Assembly (NCBI GenBank): GCA_938015595.1 | Contig: CALLPI010000008.1 | Location: 62,001-126,000 of the forward strand | DNA length: 64,000 nucleotides | Reading direction: 5' to 3' | Source of the DNA: an uncultured Saprospiraceae bacterium | Lineage (GTDB): Bacteria; Bacteroidota; Bacteroidia; Chitinophagales; Saprospiraceae | Shown here: positions 19,616 to 30,800 of the stretch, one piece after another | Numbering within the stretch: position 1 is the stretch's first letter | Layout of the letters: the number at the start of each line of letters is the position of its first letter | The notes under the pieces: model-generated | Database searches by the model: none | The model's input: only the letters and a program-made list of their open reading frames with translations | What the model was told of the DNA's origin: nothing | Program-made: the position numbers and the translations under genes

Positions 19616-20698
19616 ATGAAATATCCTGTTTCCATTACGAGAATCGAGCGCTCAAGGCTTGAGGAAGTCAACTTTGACAACATTGTCTTCGGCCGGCATT
19701 TTTCTGACCATATCTTTATTGCAGACTACGATGGCCAGAATTGGACAGACTTCCGCATTGAGCCGTTTGCTGCGTTTTCTATACATCCAGCCTGTATGGG
19801 CTTGCACTATGGGCAGTCTATTTTTGAAGGGATGAAGGCTACCAAAACGGTAGATGGCCAGCCTGTGTTGTTCCGCCCAGAAATGCATGCTCAGCGGCTG
19901 AACGCCTCTGCTCGCCGCATGTGCATGCCCGAACTACCGGAAGACCTGTTTATGGAGGCTCTGGACGTTCTCGTTGGGCTGGACAGCAACTGGATTCCGC
20001 CTCGCGAGGGCAGCGCGTTGTACATACGCCCGCTTATGTTTGCCAATGATGAGTTCATCGGCGTGCGTCCTTCTCAGAAATATCGGTTCGTCATCATGAC
20101 TGGTCCGGTAGGGCCGTATTATCCCAAACCAGTGCGTCTTTTGGCCGAAAACCACTACGTACGCGCAGTGAGAGGTGGTACTGGCGAAGCCAAAGCCGCT
20201 GGTAACTATGCCGGCGCCATGTTACCCACTAAGCTGGCCCAGAACAAAGGCTTCGACCAACTGCTGTGGTTGGAAGCACCTGAATTTAAGTACATCCAGG
20301 AGGTGGGCACGATGAATATCTTCTTCGTAATAGACGGCGTCGTGGTGACACCGACTACCGACGGGGCTATTCTTAAGGGCATCACCCGCGATAGCATCCT
20401 TACCCTACTCAAGGACGCTGGTTATCCGGTAGAGGTAAGGCGCATCACCATTGGCGAGGTGATAGAAGCCTACCGTCAAGGCAAGCTGCAGGAAGCTTTT
20501 GGCACCGGTACGGCTGCCGTGGTATCGCACGTGTCGCATATTCAGTACCAGGATATACTTATGGAGTTGCCTTCTGTAGAGAAGTGCCTCATCAGCAACT
20601 GGGCAAAAGATCACCTGGAAGGTTTGCGCTCAGGTCGCTTTCCTGATCCGTATGGCTGGCTGACACCAGTACATGCGCTGGAGTTGGCAGAGGTGTAG
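19616..20698 (+). CDS. ilvE: Branched-chain amino acid aminotransferase
   Basis: The 360-residue PLP enzyme interconverts leucine, isoleucine or valine with their 2-oxo acids. The catalytic lysine is Lys193 in GGTGEAKAAGNYAGAMLPT. FEGMKATK near residue 70 and EVGTMNIFFVI in the C-terminal domain are also family motifs. Its length resembles the BCAT2-type enzymes rather than the 310-residue E. coli form. A leucine-responsive regulator gene, now frameshifted, lies 160 bases downstream on the other strand, in convergent orientation. Confidence 0.93.
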   Translation: MKYPVSITRIERSRLEEVNFDNIVFGRHFSDHIFIADYDGQNWTDFRIEPFAAFSIHPACMGLHYGQSIFEGMKATKTVDGQPVLFRPEMHAQRLNASARRMCMPELPEDLFMEALDVLVGLDSNWIPPREGSALYIRPLMFANDEFIGVRPSQKYRFVIMTGPVGPYYPKPVRLLAENHYVRAVRGGTGEAKAAGNYAGAMLPTKLAQNKGFDQLLWLEAPEFKYIQEVGTMNIFFVIDGVVVTPTTDGAILKGITRDSILTLLKDAGYPVEVRRITIGEVIEAYRQGKLQEAFGTGTAAVVSHVSHIQYQDILMELPSVEKCLISNWAKDHLEGLRSGRFPDPYGWLTPVHALELAEV

Positions 20699-20859
20699 CG
20701 CACAGCACGTGCACAATGCAAGTGCACGGGGCTATGTAAAAACTCAACGATGCTTAGAAACTTGCTTGCATCTTCGATTTTGCTGTGAAACGCTTAGCAG
20801 CCCAAATAACCTTCCTGGAAGATAAGAATGACCGCTTGACGGATGCTCTACAAGGATTT

Positions 20860-21373
20860 TCAAGCAATTTCGGAATTCAAATCCATGGGATCAAACCGCA
20901 CTGTGTTCTCTTGTAGCGCCGCAGAGTATTTGATTTCCGTCATTACAAAAGAGCTTGGTACATTGCCAATGTTGGGCAAGTTGGCGAGTTTGTGCACGAT
21001 GAAGTTCTGGTAAGTCTCCACGTCAGGCACTAATACGTACAGCAAGTACGTCGTACATGCCGGCTATGTGGCAGCATTCTACCACCACTTCGGGCAGCGC
21101 GCCTATGCGGGTTTCAAAGGCTTTGAGAAAGGGCTTGGTGTGTTCTTTGAGTTGTACGTTGCACCAAGCGGTAAGTTTGAACTCTAATTTTTTTCTGTCT
21201 AGCAGGGCTACGTAGCGCTGTTGTATGTAGCCATCGGCTTCCAAGTGGCGGATATGCTCGTACACTGGCGTGATACTTAGGTGTAAGCGGGCAGCTATTT
21301 CCTTGTGGGCGAGGTGGACATCTTCTTGTAGGAGCTGCAGTATGTGACGGTCCAAAGCATCTAGTGGGTTCAT
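20860..21373 (-). pseudogene. Lrp/AsnC-family regulator split by a frameshift
   Basis: The N-terminal part (start at 21373) has the Lrp helix-turn-helix (HILQLLQEDVHLAHKEIA, LHLSITPVYEHIRHLEADG) and the beginning of the ligand-binding RAM domain, up to VVECCHIAGMYDVL. That frame then stops near 21024. The rest of the RAM domain (YVLVPDVETYQNFIVHKLA, NLPNIGNVPSSFVMTEIKY) is in another frame and ends at 20860. Removing one base in the stretch near 21036-21048, which reads GTACTTGCTGTACG on the minus strand, restores one protein of about 170 residues. The mutation lies between the DNA-binding half and most of the effector domain. It is either a recent inactivation or a sequence error; programmed shifting has no support. 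Confidence 0.75.
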
Positions 21374-21414
21374 AGCAGCAAAATTTTCTGCTAAAAGGTA
21401 AAAGATGAGCAAAC

Positions 21415-21555
21415 ATGGGTACTATGGCTGGCCCCTGGTCGGCGCGGCTATTGCTGCGCAGCCTGGAAATGCTCAAAATTCGCATGGAACAACAAACCGA
21501 GAACGCAGGGTCATTGCCCGATATCTGGCTCAACATCCCAAATGGGCAGCGATAA
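21415..21555 (+). CDS. Possible 46-residue protein, unknown
   Basis: An ATG-started frame of 47 codons lies between the Lrp remnant and the outer-membrane barrel gene, in the direction of the latter. The product is amphipathic with several Met, Arg and Leu (SARLLLRSLEMLKIRMEQQT). No family is recognised, and the frame could be accidental. Confidence 0.25.
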   Translation: MGTMAGPWSARLLLRSLEMLKIRMEQQTENAGSLPDIWLNIPNGQR

Positions 21556-21616
21556 ATTAGCCTGAAAAATCCTGTTACTGTATCTCAAACAACGTCAAGC
21601 CGGCGTTTACAGGCTG

Positions 21617-23392
21617 ATGAAAATATTGGCTAGCATTGCGTGGTGGGTTGTAGTTGTGTGTGCTCCGGTGTGCCTGACTGCCCAGCAGCGTCTTGTCCTG
21701 CGCTTGTTGCCTACTGATACCACAGCCCAGGCGCTGGCTAGTATTGCAGCCTGGCGTCCGATTCATCCTGATTCAGCATCGGCAGTAGCCGAGGTGCGGC
21801 GCGTGTTGCAACAAGCCCATGAAGCTGGGTACCTGGAAGCATCAGCAGATACCTTGCTGCGTACAGACAGCACTGTGTTTACGGCACTGGTACATCTGGG
21901 GCCCCTATTCTACTGGCGGGCATGGCTGCCCGGTAATGTACCCATAGAAGTGCTTAAGGCAGTTAAAATCAGGCCATCACAATGGGAGGGCAAGCCCGTG
22001 CAGTGGCCGCAAGTGCAAAGTATGCAGCAGCGCTTGTTGCAGTACTATGAACAGCAGGGCTTTGCCTTTGCAAAAGTACGCCTGCAAACGGCTTTTGCTG
22101 ATGCGTGCCATGTGGATGCCGCCTGGCAAGTAGAGCCGGGGCCGCTCATGCGCATGGGCAATTTGAGCGTGGAGGGCCGGCTCAAAATATCGCCTTATTT
22201 TTTGAGGCAATACCTAGGCATACGCCCTGGGCAACCCTTCCGGCAAATGCAGGTGTTGCGCATTCCTCAGCGTTTGCGCGAGTTGCCCTTTGCGGAGGTC
22301 AAAGCTGACCCCTTGCTTACTTTCCTACCGGACTCCAGCACCGATCTCACCCTATTTCTGGAACCGCGCAAGGCCGGCCGCTTTGATTTCCTTATTGGCG
22401 TATTGCCCAACAGTACACAGGTGGGGCGCATGCTCATCACAGGTACGCTACTGGCCGACTTTTACAACCAACTGGGCAAAGGCGAGCGGCTCATGTTGTC
22501 GTTTGAGCGCTTGCGTCCCGAAACTCAGCAAATACAACTTCAGGCCAACTACCCCTATATCCTTCAACTGCCTTTCAGCCTGGATGGCCGCTTTCACCTA
22601 TACAAACGCGATACCACCTTCCTCAACCTAGAATACCACCTGGGTGCAGCCTACCAAGCCGAAAACGCCACCCTCTGGAAAGCCTTCGCACAGCAGCGCA
22701 GCAGTCGCTTGCTAAGCCTCAACGAGCGCCTGCTGCTGCAAACCCAAAAGTTGCCCACCGACCAGGATGTAAACTTTACCGCATTTGGTGTGGAACTGGG
22801 TAGCCAGCACCTTGACTATCGGCTCAATCCTCGCCGAGGGTGGTCAGGCATGTTGCGCGCGGCAGCTGGCACGCGGCTCATCCGGCCCAATAGCCGCATC
22901 ACTGCACTAGGGTTGGCAGAGTTGTATGATTCATTGGTACTACGCTCGGCTCAGTATCGCCTGGAGTTTCAGGGGCAGTACTTTGTGCCCTTATTTCGCG
23001 TAGCTACCTGGCGGCTGGCGACTCAGGGCGGGTACTTGATTTCGGTGCAAGCACCTTTTCGCAACGAACAGTATCGCATTGGTGGCAATCGCCTGCTACG
23101 CGGCTTTGATGAAGAATTTTTCTTTGCTTCAGAATATACCGTGAGCACGGCAGAGTTTCGGCTACTCATTGGCCCCAATGCTTATTTATATACCTTTTTG
23201 GATGCTGGCTTACTGCGAGACCGCCAAAGTCAGGCCAATGAGCGCTTTGGCGCTTATGGGTTTGGCACAGGCATTACCATGGAGACCCGCGCCGGCCTAC
23301 TGGGGTTGAGCGTGGCGCTGGGAGCATACCGCAACGTACCCTTAGACTGGAGTGCGCCCAAGGTGCACATCGGCTACGTAGGGTTGTTTTAG
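21617..23392 (+). CDS. BamA/TamA-like outer-membrane protein (POTRA plus barrel)
   Basis: The 591-residue protein has a signal peptide ending near CLTAQ. Two to three POTRA-like segments follow (for example MQQRLLQYYEQQGFAFAKV and MRMGNLSVEGRLKISPYFL, GIRPGQPF). The 16-strand-type Omp85 barrel carries the GGNRLLRGFDEEF lid motif and ends in VHIGYVGLF with a terminal Phe. It is shorter than BamA (about 800 residues) and closer to TamA-type or other Omp85 relatives. Such proteins insert or translocate proteins at the outer membrane; the client is unknown. The 3' end overlaps the convergent transporter gene by four bases. Confidence 0.82.
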   Translation: MKILASIAWWVVVVCAPVCLTAQQRLVLRLLPTDTTAQALASIAAWRPIHPDSASAVAEVRRVLQQAHEAGYLEASADTLLRTDSTVFTALVHLGPLFYWRAWLPGNVPIEVLKAVKIRPSQWEGKPVQWPQVQSMQQRLLQYYEQQGFAFAKVRLQTAFADACHVDAAWQVEPGPLMRMGNLSVEGRLKISPYFLRQYLGIRPGQPFRQMQVLRIPQRLRELPFAEVKADPLLTFLPDSSTDLTLFLEPRKAGRFDFLIGVLPNSTQVGRMLITGTLLADFYNQLGKGERLMLSFERLRPETQQIQLQANYPYILQLPFSLDGRFHLYKRDTTFLNLEYHLGAAYQAENATLWKAFAQQRSSRLLSLNERLLLQTQKLPTDQDVNFTAFGVELGSQHLDYRLNPRRGWSGMLRAAAGTRLIRPNSRITALGLAELYDSLVLRSAQYRLEFQGQYFVPLFRVATWRLATQGGYLISVQAPFRNEQYRIGGNRLLRGFDEEFFFASEYTVSTAEFRLLIGPNAYLYTFLDAGLLRDRQSQANERFGAYGFGTGITMETRAGLLGLSVALGAYRNVPLDWSAPKVHIGYVGLF

Positions 23393-24228
23393 CCCCAAGT
23401 CATGGCCTTTCGCTTCATTTCGGCGGCGGTTTCTGTGCCTAAATAGCGCTCTATCCAGTCGTGTGCCAGATACAGTACTGGGGTTAGCACAATTGCCATG
23501 AAGAATTTGTATGTATATTGGACAACTGCCACGGCCAGCAGTTGGCTCCAAGTCCAAGGGGTGACTGTGTCAGACAGATCAGGCCCTAGCTTGAAGGCGA
23601 TATACAACACTACAAAGCTATCAATCAGCTGGGATACTACAGTGGAGCCGGTAGCCCGAAGCCAAATAAAGCGCTCGCCAGTACGGGCTTTTATCTGGTG
23701 AAAAGTAATGACATCCACCAACTGTGCCAACAAGAAGGCTGAAATGGACCCAGCAATGATAAGCATACCTTGCCCTAGAGTGACCTTGAACGCCGCCTGC
23801 ATATCGGGTACTCCATAGGCAGCGTTTTGGCCTATCCACCAGTCGGCAGGCGTCAGGCGGATGGCAAAAAAAATCATTAGGAAAGCATACCCGATAAGCC
23901 CCACTGTGAGAAATGACAACATGCGAATGCCGCGCTTGCCGTAATATTCATTAATGAGGTCGGTCATGACGAATACAATAGGCCAAATAAGTACTCCTGC
24001 TGAAAACTGCAGGGCGCCTTGCTGCCCAAAGAGATTGAAATTGAAGGGTCTGATGCCCAGTGTAGGCTCCAGAGCAAATATCTTGACCCCAATGAACTCG
24101 GCTACTATGGCATTGGCTATAAAAAAGCCGCCCAGGAAAATAAACAGCCGCACCGAACGCTGTGAGAGTACACTGGGCAGAGAATTCTTCGCATGAGCCT
24201 CTTGGATATTTGTACTATGCTTCACCAC
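23389..24228 (-). CDS. yhhQ: Queuosine precursor transporter (YhhQ/VUT family)
   Basis: The 279-residue inner-membrane protein has six to seven hydrophobic segments. The family features are FIANAIVAEFIGVKIF near the N-terminus, VFVMTDLINEYYGKR, and a C-terminal half with SQLIDSFVVLYIAF. YhhQ imports preQ0/preQ1 for queuosine-modified tRNA. The N-terminal extension of about 25 polar residues is usual in Bacteroidota members. It stands alone between two unrelated genes. Confidence 0.88.
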   Translation of the reverse strand: MVKHSTNIQEAHAKNSLPSVLSQRSVRLFIFLGGFFIANAIVAEFIGVKIFALEPTLGIRPFNFNLFGQQGALQFSAGVLIWPIVFVMTDLINEYYGKRGIRMLSFLTVGLIGYAFLMIFFAIRLTPADWWIGQNAAYGVPDMQAAFKVTLGQGMLIIAGSISAFLLAQLVDVITFHQIKARTGERFIWLRATGSTVVSQLIDSFVVLYIAFKLGPDLSDTVTPWTWSQLLAVAVVQYTYKFFMAIVLTPVLYLAHDWIERYLGTETAAEMKRKAMTWG

Positions 24229-24448
24229 ATAAAAGACATTAGTGAGACTATCAAATAGTGAAACAGGTAATTAGGTTGCAAAAAATGGTGGCTTTTTGCT
24301 GCCACAGCCTGAGTGACGCGACTCGCGCGGCGCATTAACTTTACTCATGCGGCGCTCTAGCTCTGTGCCTTAGCGCATGCAGGTTTTATTGAGTGCGGCC
24401 CTTTACTTTTTTTCATAATGTACCACAGGCATTCCACCTCGTAGTGCT

Positions 24449-26512
<2,064 letters not shown>

Positions 26513-26546
26513 TCACTTGAAAACGCAAATTATCAAATATAGAGCG

Positions 26547-26554
26547 CAAAAGTA
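26547..26554 (-). promoter_or_regulatory. -7 box TACTTTTG for fadH
   Basis: TACTTTTG on the minus strand ends 50 bases before the fadH start; a TTG at 26581-26579 is a possible -33 element with 24-base spacing. The rest of 26498-26798 shows no gene. Confidence 0.45.
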
Positions 26555-26798
26555 CCCGCAATGCCTCTGAGTATTCTACAAGTGCTTGCTTTTTTCTGTC
26601 TTCTGACTTCGCTATGCTGCTTGCGGGTTTTACATTTACTTTTGCGAGGATCCAGTGGTTCAAGTGTCGGCAATATAATCTTTTCGGCCATTCGCTTTTT
26701 CTGCTTCCTCGGCATGAACCTACGGCAGAACGGCAAGCCATGAGCTGCGAGTCGCAAGCCACGAGTTGGCAGCCCTGGCTGGGAATCCTGCTGCAGTT

Positions 26799-27286
26799 TT
26801 ATCTTTTGCCGCTCTCCTCATCCAGCAGCCGTTGGATCACCGCCATGAGATCGCTGCGGCCCTGCCAGGTTTCCGGTACTGGTGCGCCTAGCGCTTTTTC
26901 GAGCTGGGGTGGCGTTGCCATTGGGTGTATCTCATCGGCTGGAAAGTCCATGACATAGCCTTGGGGAGATCGTTCTACTGTCGGCAGGCCGCTGCGCGTG
27001 TAAAAATGAATGACCTGGTCTGTCATAGCCCAGATGCGCAAACAACACATGTGCAGTAGCCAGTGTGACATGCCCACAGAGGTTTACTTCAATTTCGGGA
27101 GTAAACCAGCGGAGTTCAAACTCGGTCGTTTGTAGGTACGAAAAAAGCCGTTTCTGAGAGGTTGTTCTCGTTGGCTGATGCTTGCATCACAGCATCAGGG
27201 ATGCCATGGTAGCAGTGGTATCACAGCACTGGATTGCCACCAAATAATTTATTCCTAAAGGCATCTACCTGATACAGGGTGTACAT
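26799..27286 (-). pseudogene. Decayed PhzF-family isomerase gene
   Basis: Read on the minus strand from ATG at 27286, the PhzF N-terminus is clear but spread over several frames: MYTLYQVDAF and KLFGGNP; then AVIPLLPWHP; then [19 protein letters not shown]; then [18 protein letters not shown] with [14 protein letters not shown]; then IHFYTRSG and [12 protein letters not shown]. At least four single-base shifts separate them (near 27229, 27200, 27132 and 27024). The NLSETAFF segment retains the catalytic Glu seen in the family. The C-terminal half (second domain) is missing after about 26799. PhzF-fold enzymes isomerise small metabolites. A promoter box is still present upstream. The neighbouring genes are intact, so this is genuine decay. 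Confidence 0.8.
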
Positions 27287-27308
27287 GGCGGTTGTATTTG
27301 CACAGGTG

Positions 27309-27316
27309 CAAAGCTA
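27309..27316 (-). promoter_or_regulatory. -7 box TAGCTTTG left over before the phzF remnant
   Basis: TAGCTTTG on the minus strand ends 22 bases before the remnant's ATG, a good fit to TAnnTTTG. It may still drive a transcript through the dead gene. Confidence 0.45.
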
Positions 27317-27420
27317 AAGAACTTGCGCGGATGCAGGGGTAAAACAAAAAGGTACATGGTGCTCGCTCGCCATAGTATACATTTGCATGAGTGCCTCCTC
27401 GTATATTAGAAGTTTTTTTC

Positions 27421-27428
27421 TATCTTTG
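27421..27428 (+). promoter_or_regulatory. -7 box TATCTTTG for the small membrane protein
   Basis: TATCTTTG lies 47 bases before the ATG at 27476. A T-rich run (27413-27419) precedes it; no clear -33 element was found. Confidence 0.5.
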
Positions 27429-27475
27429 ACTGGAAGCACGCTGTATTGGCGTGTAGAATGCAACTCAGGCACGAT

Positions 27476-27883
27476 ATGAAAAAAGTACTGCTTTCGAGTT
27501 TGGTGGCTGGTCTGCTGCTATTGGCACTCAGCTATGCCGTATTGTTTGTGAGCATCAGGTGGTTTCCAGGGTTGGTAGAGGAATATTACAACCCCATGTT
27601 TTGGCCGGGTAGTGAACGCGCTATGCTCTTTTTCCTGCATCCCTTTGTATTGGCCCTGTGTCTGGCCTGGTTTTGGGAGCGCTCCAAAAATCAATACGAA
27701 GGTCGTTGGTGGATGCGCGGCCTGGAGATGGGGCTGGTGTATGGCGTAGTAGCTACGCTGCCCTCTATGTGGATCACGTTCAGCGCCATTATCGTTTCGT
27801 TGGTCATGGTGTTGAGTTGGTTTTTGTATGGGCTGCTGCAAGCCATGTTGGCCGGGTTGGTATTTGCTCGGCTCAACCCATGA
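27476..27883 (+). CDS. Small four-helix membrane protein, unknown
   Basis: The 135-residue product has about four transmembrane segments: VLLSSLVAGLLLLALSYAV, FFLHPFVLALCLAWFW, LVYGVVATLPSMWITFSA and a final LVMVLSWFLYGLLQAML. Short loops with WERSKNQYEGRWWMRG lie between them. The start MKKVLLSS at 27476 is preferred over an earlier in-frame codon because it gives a clean basic N-terminus. Its 3' end overlaps the convergent sbcC by 11 bases. No family is recognised beyond similarity in style to small Bacteroidota membrane proteins. Confidence 0.7.
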   Translation: MKKVLLSSLVAGLLLLALSYAVLFVSIRWFPGLVEEYYNPMFWPGSERAMLFFLHPFVLALCLAWFWERSKNQYEGRWWMRGLEMGLVYGVVATLPSMWITFSAIIVSLVMVLSWFLYGLLQAMLAGLVFARLNP

Positions 27884-30800
27884 TCTGTACTGTGCTGAAG
27901 CCGTTGCCGCTTTTTTGCACATGAATGCGCGTACCGATGCGTTCTTTCAACTCCTTTACGTGAGAGATGATGCCTATGGTTTTGCCCGATGCCTGCAGGT
28001 TTTCCAGGGTGGTAATGGCTACGTCGAGGGCGTTCTCATCTAGTGTGCCGAAGCCTTCGTCAATAAATAGAGAACGAATAGTAGTATTTCGCCCGGCGAG
28101 GTCTGACAGCCCCAATGCCAGTGCCAGGCTCACCAGGAAACTCTCTCCACCCGACAAGGTATTGACCGAACGGCGGTGGTCGGCTTGGAAGGTATCCACA
28201 ATTTCGAGGTAGAGGTTACTGTCGCTTTGCCGGCATAGATAGTAGCGCCCGCTGAGGCGCTGCAGGTGTTCGTTGGCCAGGATGACGAGTTTTTGCAGGG
28301 TAAGCCCCTGGGCGAACACGCGGAAAGTTTTGCCTTCGGAGTGGCCAATGAGTTGGTCGAGCTTAGCCCAACGGCGGTACTCTTCAGTTTGCTTTTGCAG
28401 AGTATTGCCAAGGGTGTTGGCTTCGGCTCTGCGCTGTTCGTCTTGCTGTAGCGCAGCCTGTGCAGCACCAAGGCGCTGTTGCTGGGTTTCGTACTGAGCT
28501 TGCAGGGCTGCGAGTACAGTCTTTAGGACGGGGGTGGATTCTGAGCTGAGATTTTTGGCCTGTTCATTGGCCAAGGTTGAGGAGGTATTGCGTAGGGCAA
28601 TGTCGATTTCCAGCATTTTTTGTTCCCATTCGGCTTTGCGCGAGATGATGGCTTCGGCTTCTGCTGGTGTCAGCAGGGCTTCAAGAATAGCTTTGGCGTT
28701 TTCAAAGCCTGCTGTGCGGGCGGCCTCATCAAGGGTAGTTTGCTGCTGCAGAGTTTCTTGTTGGGTCTTTAGGAAGTCGCCGTGGCGTTGTTTTGCTAAC
28801 GACTGGGCAGCGGCCAGTTCAGCAGCCAACGATTGTTGGGTTTCAAGCGCTGTCTGCATGGCTTGTTCTGCCTGGGCTAGCGCCTGGCGTTCTTGTTCGC
28901 GCGCTGTTCTGGGGTCTGATACAATGGGCAATGCCTGGCGCTGGGCTTGTAAGTGCTGGAGTGTTTCGGCTACTTGCTCCAAATCTTGTTGTAGCCGTGC
29001 GTGCATCTGGCGGGTTTCTTCCAGCCTGGTATGCGCCTGTTCTACATCTTTTTGTATGAGGCTCAGGCGGTGTTGGGCATCGCTGAGCGCCTGGCGGTTC
29101 TGCGTCCATTGTGTAGCTAGCTGGTGCAGGTTTTCCATGTCGGTTTTAGAGGTATTTTCGTTGAATGTCAGGCTGTATGGCGCCAAGAGTTTGTCCAGTT
29201 CGCTACGGGCGTGCGCATACCGGCGCTGGGTGGCCTCGCTACGCTGGGTGGCGTCTTGGCATTTTGCCTGGAGTAGGGCAAGCTGGCTGCTGAGTTCCGC
29301 ATGTTGTACGGAGTGATGCTGTAGGCGTTTTTCGAGTTCATCTAGTTGTTTGCTTTTTTCAGCCAGCAAGGCCCTTGTGCGGCGCTTTTGTTCTATGAGG
29401 CGTTCGGTGTCGGCCAGGCGTTCGGCCAGGAGCAGCCCTGGGGCAAAGAGGTGGTCATCGGCTTCTATTTGCAAAGCAATGCCAGCAATTTGTTCTTCCT
29501 GTGCCATGATGCGTTCTACTTGGTGTGCAATTTGCCCGCTCAAGGCATGCATTTCGCCACCGGTGAGTTGGTCAATTCTGGCTATGATCTTCGACTGTCT
29601 ATTGAGCAGTTGGCTGTAGCGATTTTTGAGCAGTTCTTCCTGGGCTTTTACTTGGTTCAACTCTTGTAACGCCTGGTCTACGTAGGGTTTGAAGTTCTGC
29701 TGACGGAAAGGGTGCTGAGTAGCACCGCACAGAGGGCATTTTTCGCCTTTTTTCAAGCGCAGACGGTCTTTTTCGTAGTTGGCTACCAGTACTTGCTGTT
29801 CGTATATAGTTTGCTTGAACTCAAGGTTGGCACGAGTTGCGTCAAGGGCTTCCAGTAAATTGAAAATCTGCTTGTTTACGTCCATTTCCTCGTGCTGGAG
29901 GCTTTCCAATTGCTCTTCGTAGGTATTGAGATCAACCAGTAGTTTGCGGTATTCGTCATACAGGCGGTAGAGGTGCTCCAGCTTATCGCGTCGGTTTTGC
30001 AAGGTCTCAATTTCTGTCGCAGTCAGTTCGAGGAGTTCTTGTCGGGTAGTAGCGATGTGGGTAGGGCTAAGGCTTTTGAACTGCGCTTGTTGTTGTTGCA
30101 GATAGGCTGACAACTCGCGGAGTTGTGCGTCTGCTCGTGCCAGGTCGGCCTGTTGTTGTTGAAGTTGTTGGTTCAGCACTGATTCCTGTCTGGCGGCGTC
30201 TTCTTTTTCGCGCCAGTACTGCCGAAGCTCGGCTAGTTTGTCGTTGAGGCGGGGTAGATCGGCAGCGAGTGATTCGGCACGGGCGTGAGACTGCACCCAC
30301 ACCTGGAGTTGTTGTATGTTTTGTACCAGTTGCGAGTACTCGGTTTCAGCGGCCTGCAGGGAGTGCTGCCATTGCTGTTGGGCTTGTTCGATAGCTTGGC
30401 ACTCGGCTTTCTTGCTCTGGAGTTGCTGCGCGGCAGCGTCTGCGGCGGTATCCAGTTGTAAAGCCTGCTCGTAGAGGGGTTCGCGCTCGTTGAGCAAGTT
30501 GCGGCGCTGTTGGAGGTCATCTTGTGCTTGCGCCAGAGTTTGCTCAGCCTGTGCCAGAGCGTGCTCTTTTTCTGACGCCAACTGCGCCATTTGATGCCAC
30601 TCGGCTTCAAGAACTACACTGCGCTGTTCGGCGTGGCGCATACGCTCTATTTGGTCGTGAAACTTCATGGCGCGCTCGTGGCGTTCAAGGCGCTGAAAGT
30701 CAGGGGCAGCTGCGTCAAGTGCTTGCAGCAGGGCGTCGCGTTCGGCGTTCAAGGCAGTTATTTGAGTGGTCAAGGCATCTATCTGCATACGCCATCGGAG

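Noticed and set aside
20747-20917. Plus-strand frame with a helix-like segment (FLEDKNDRLTDALQGF)
   Set aside because: It has no start codon after the preceding stop and overlaps the 3' end of the Lrp remnant; looks accidental, though an old coding fragment cannot be fully excluded.
26614-26958. 114-codon plus-strand frame over the phzF remnant
   Set aside because: It is antisense to recognisable PhzF sequence and has no protein-like features.
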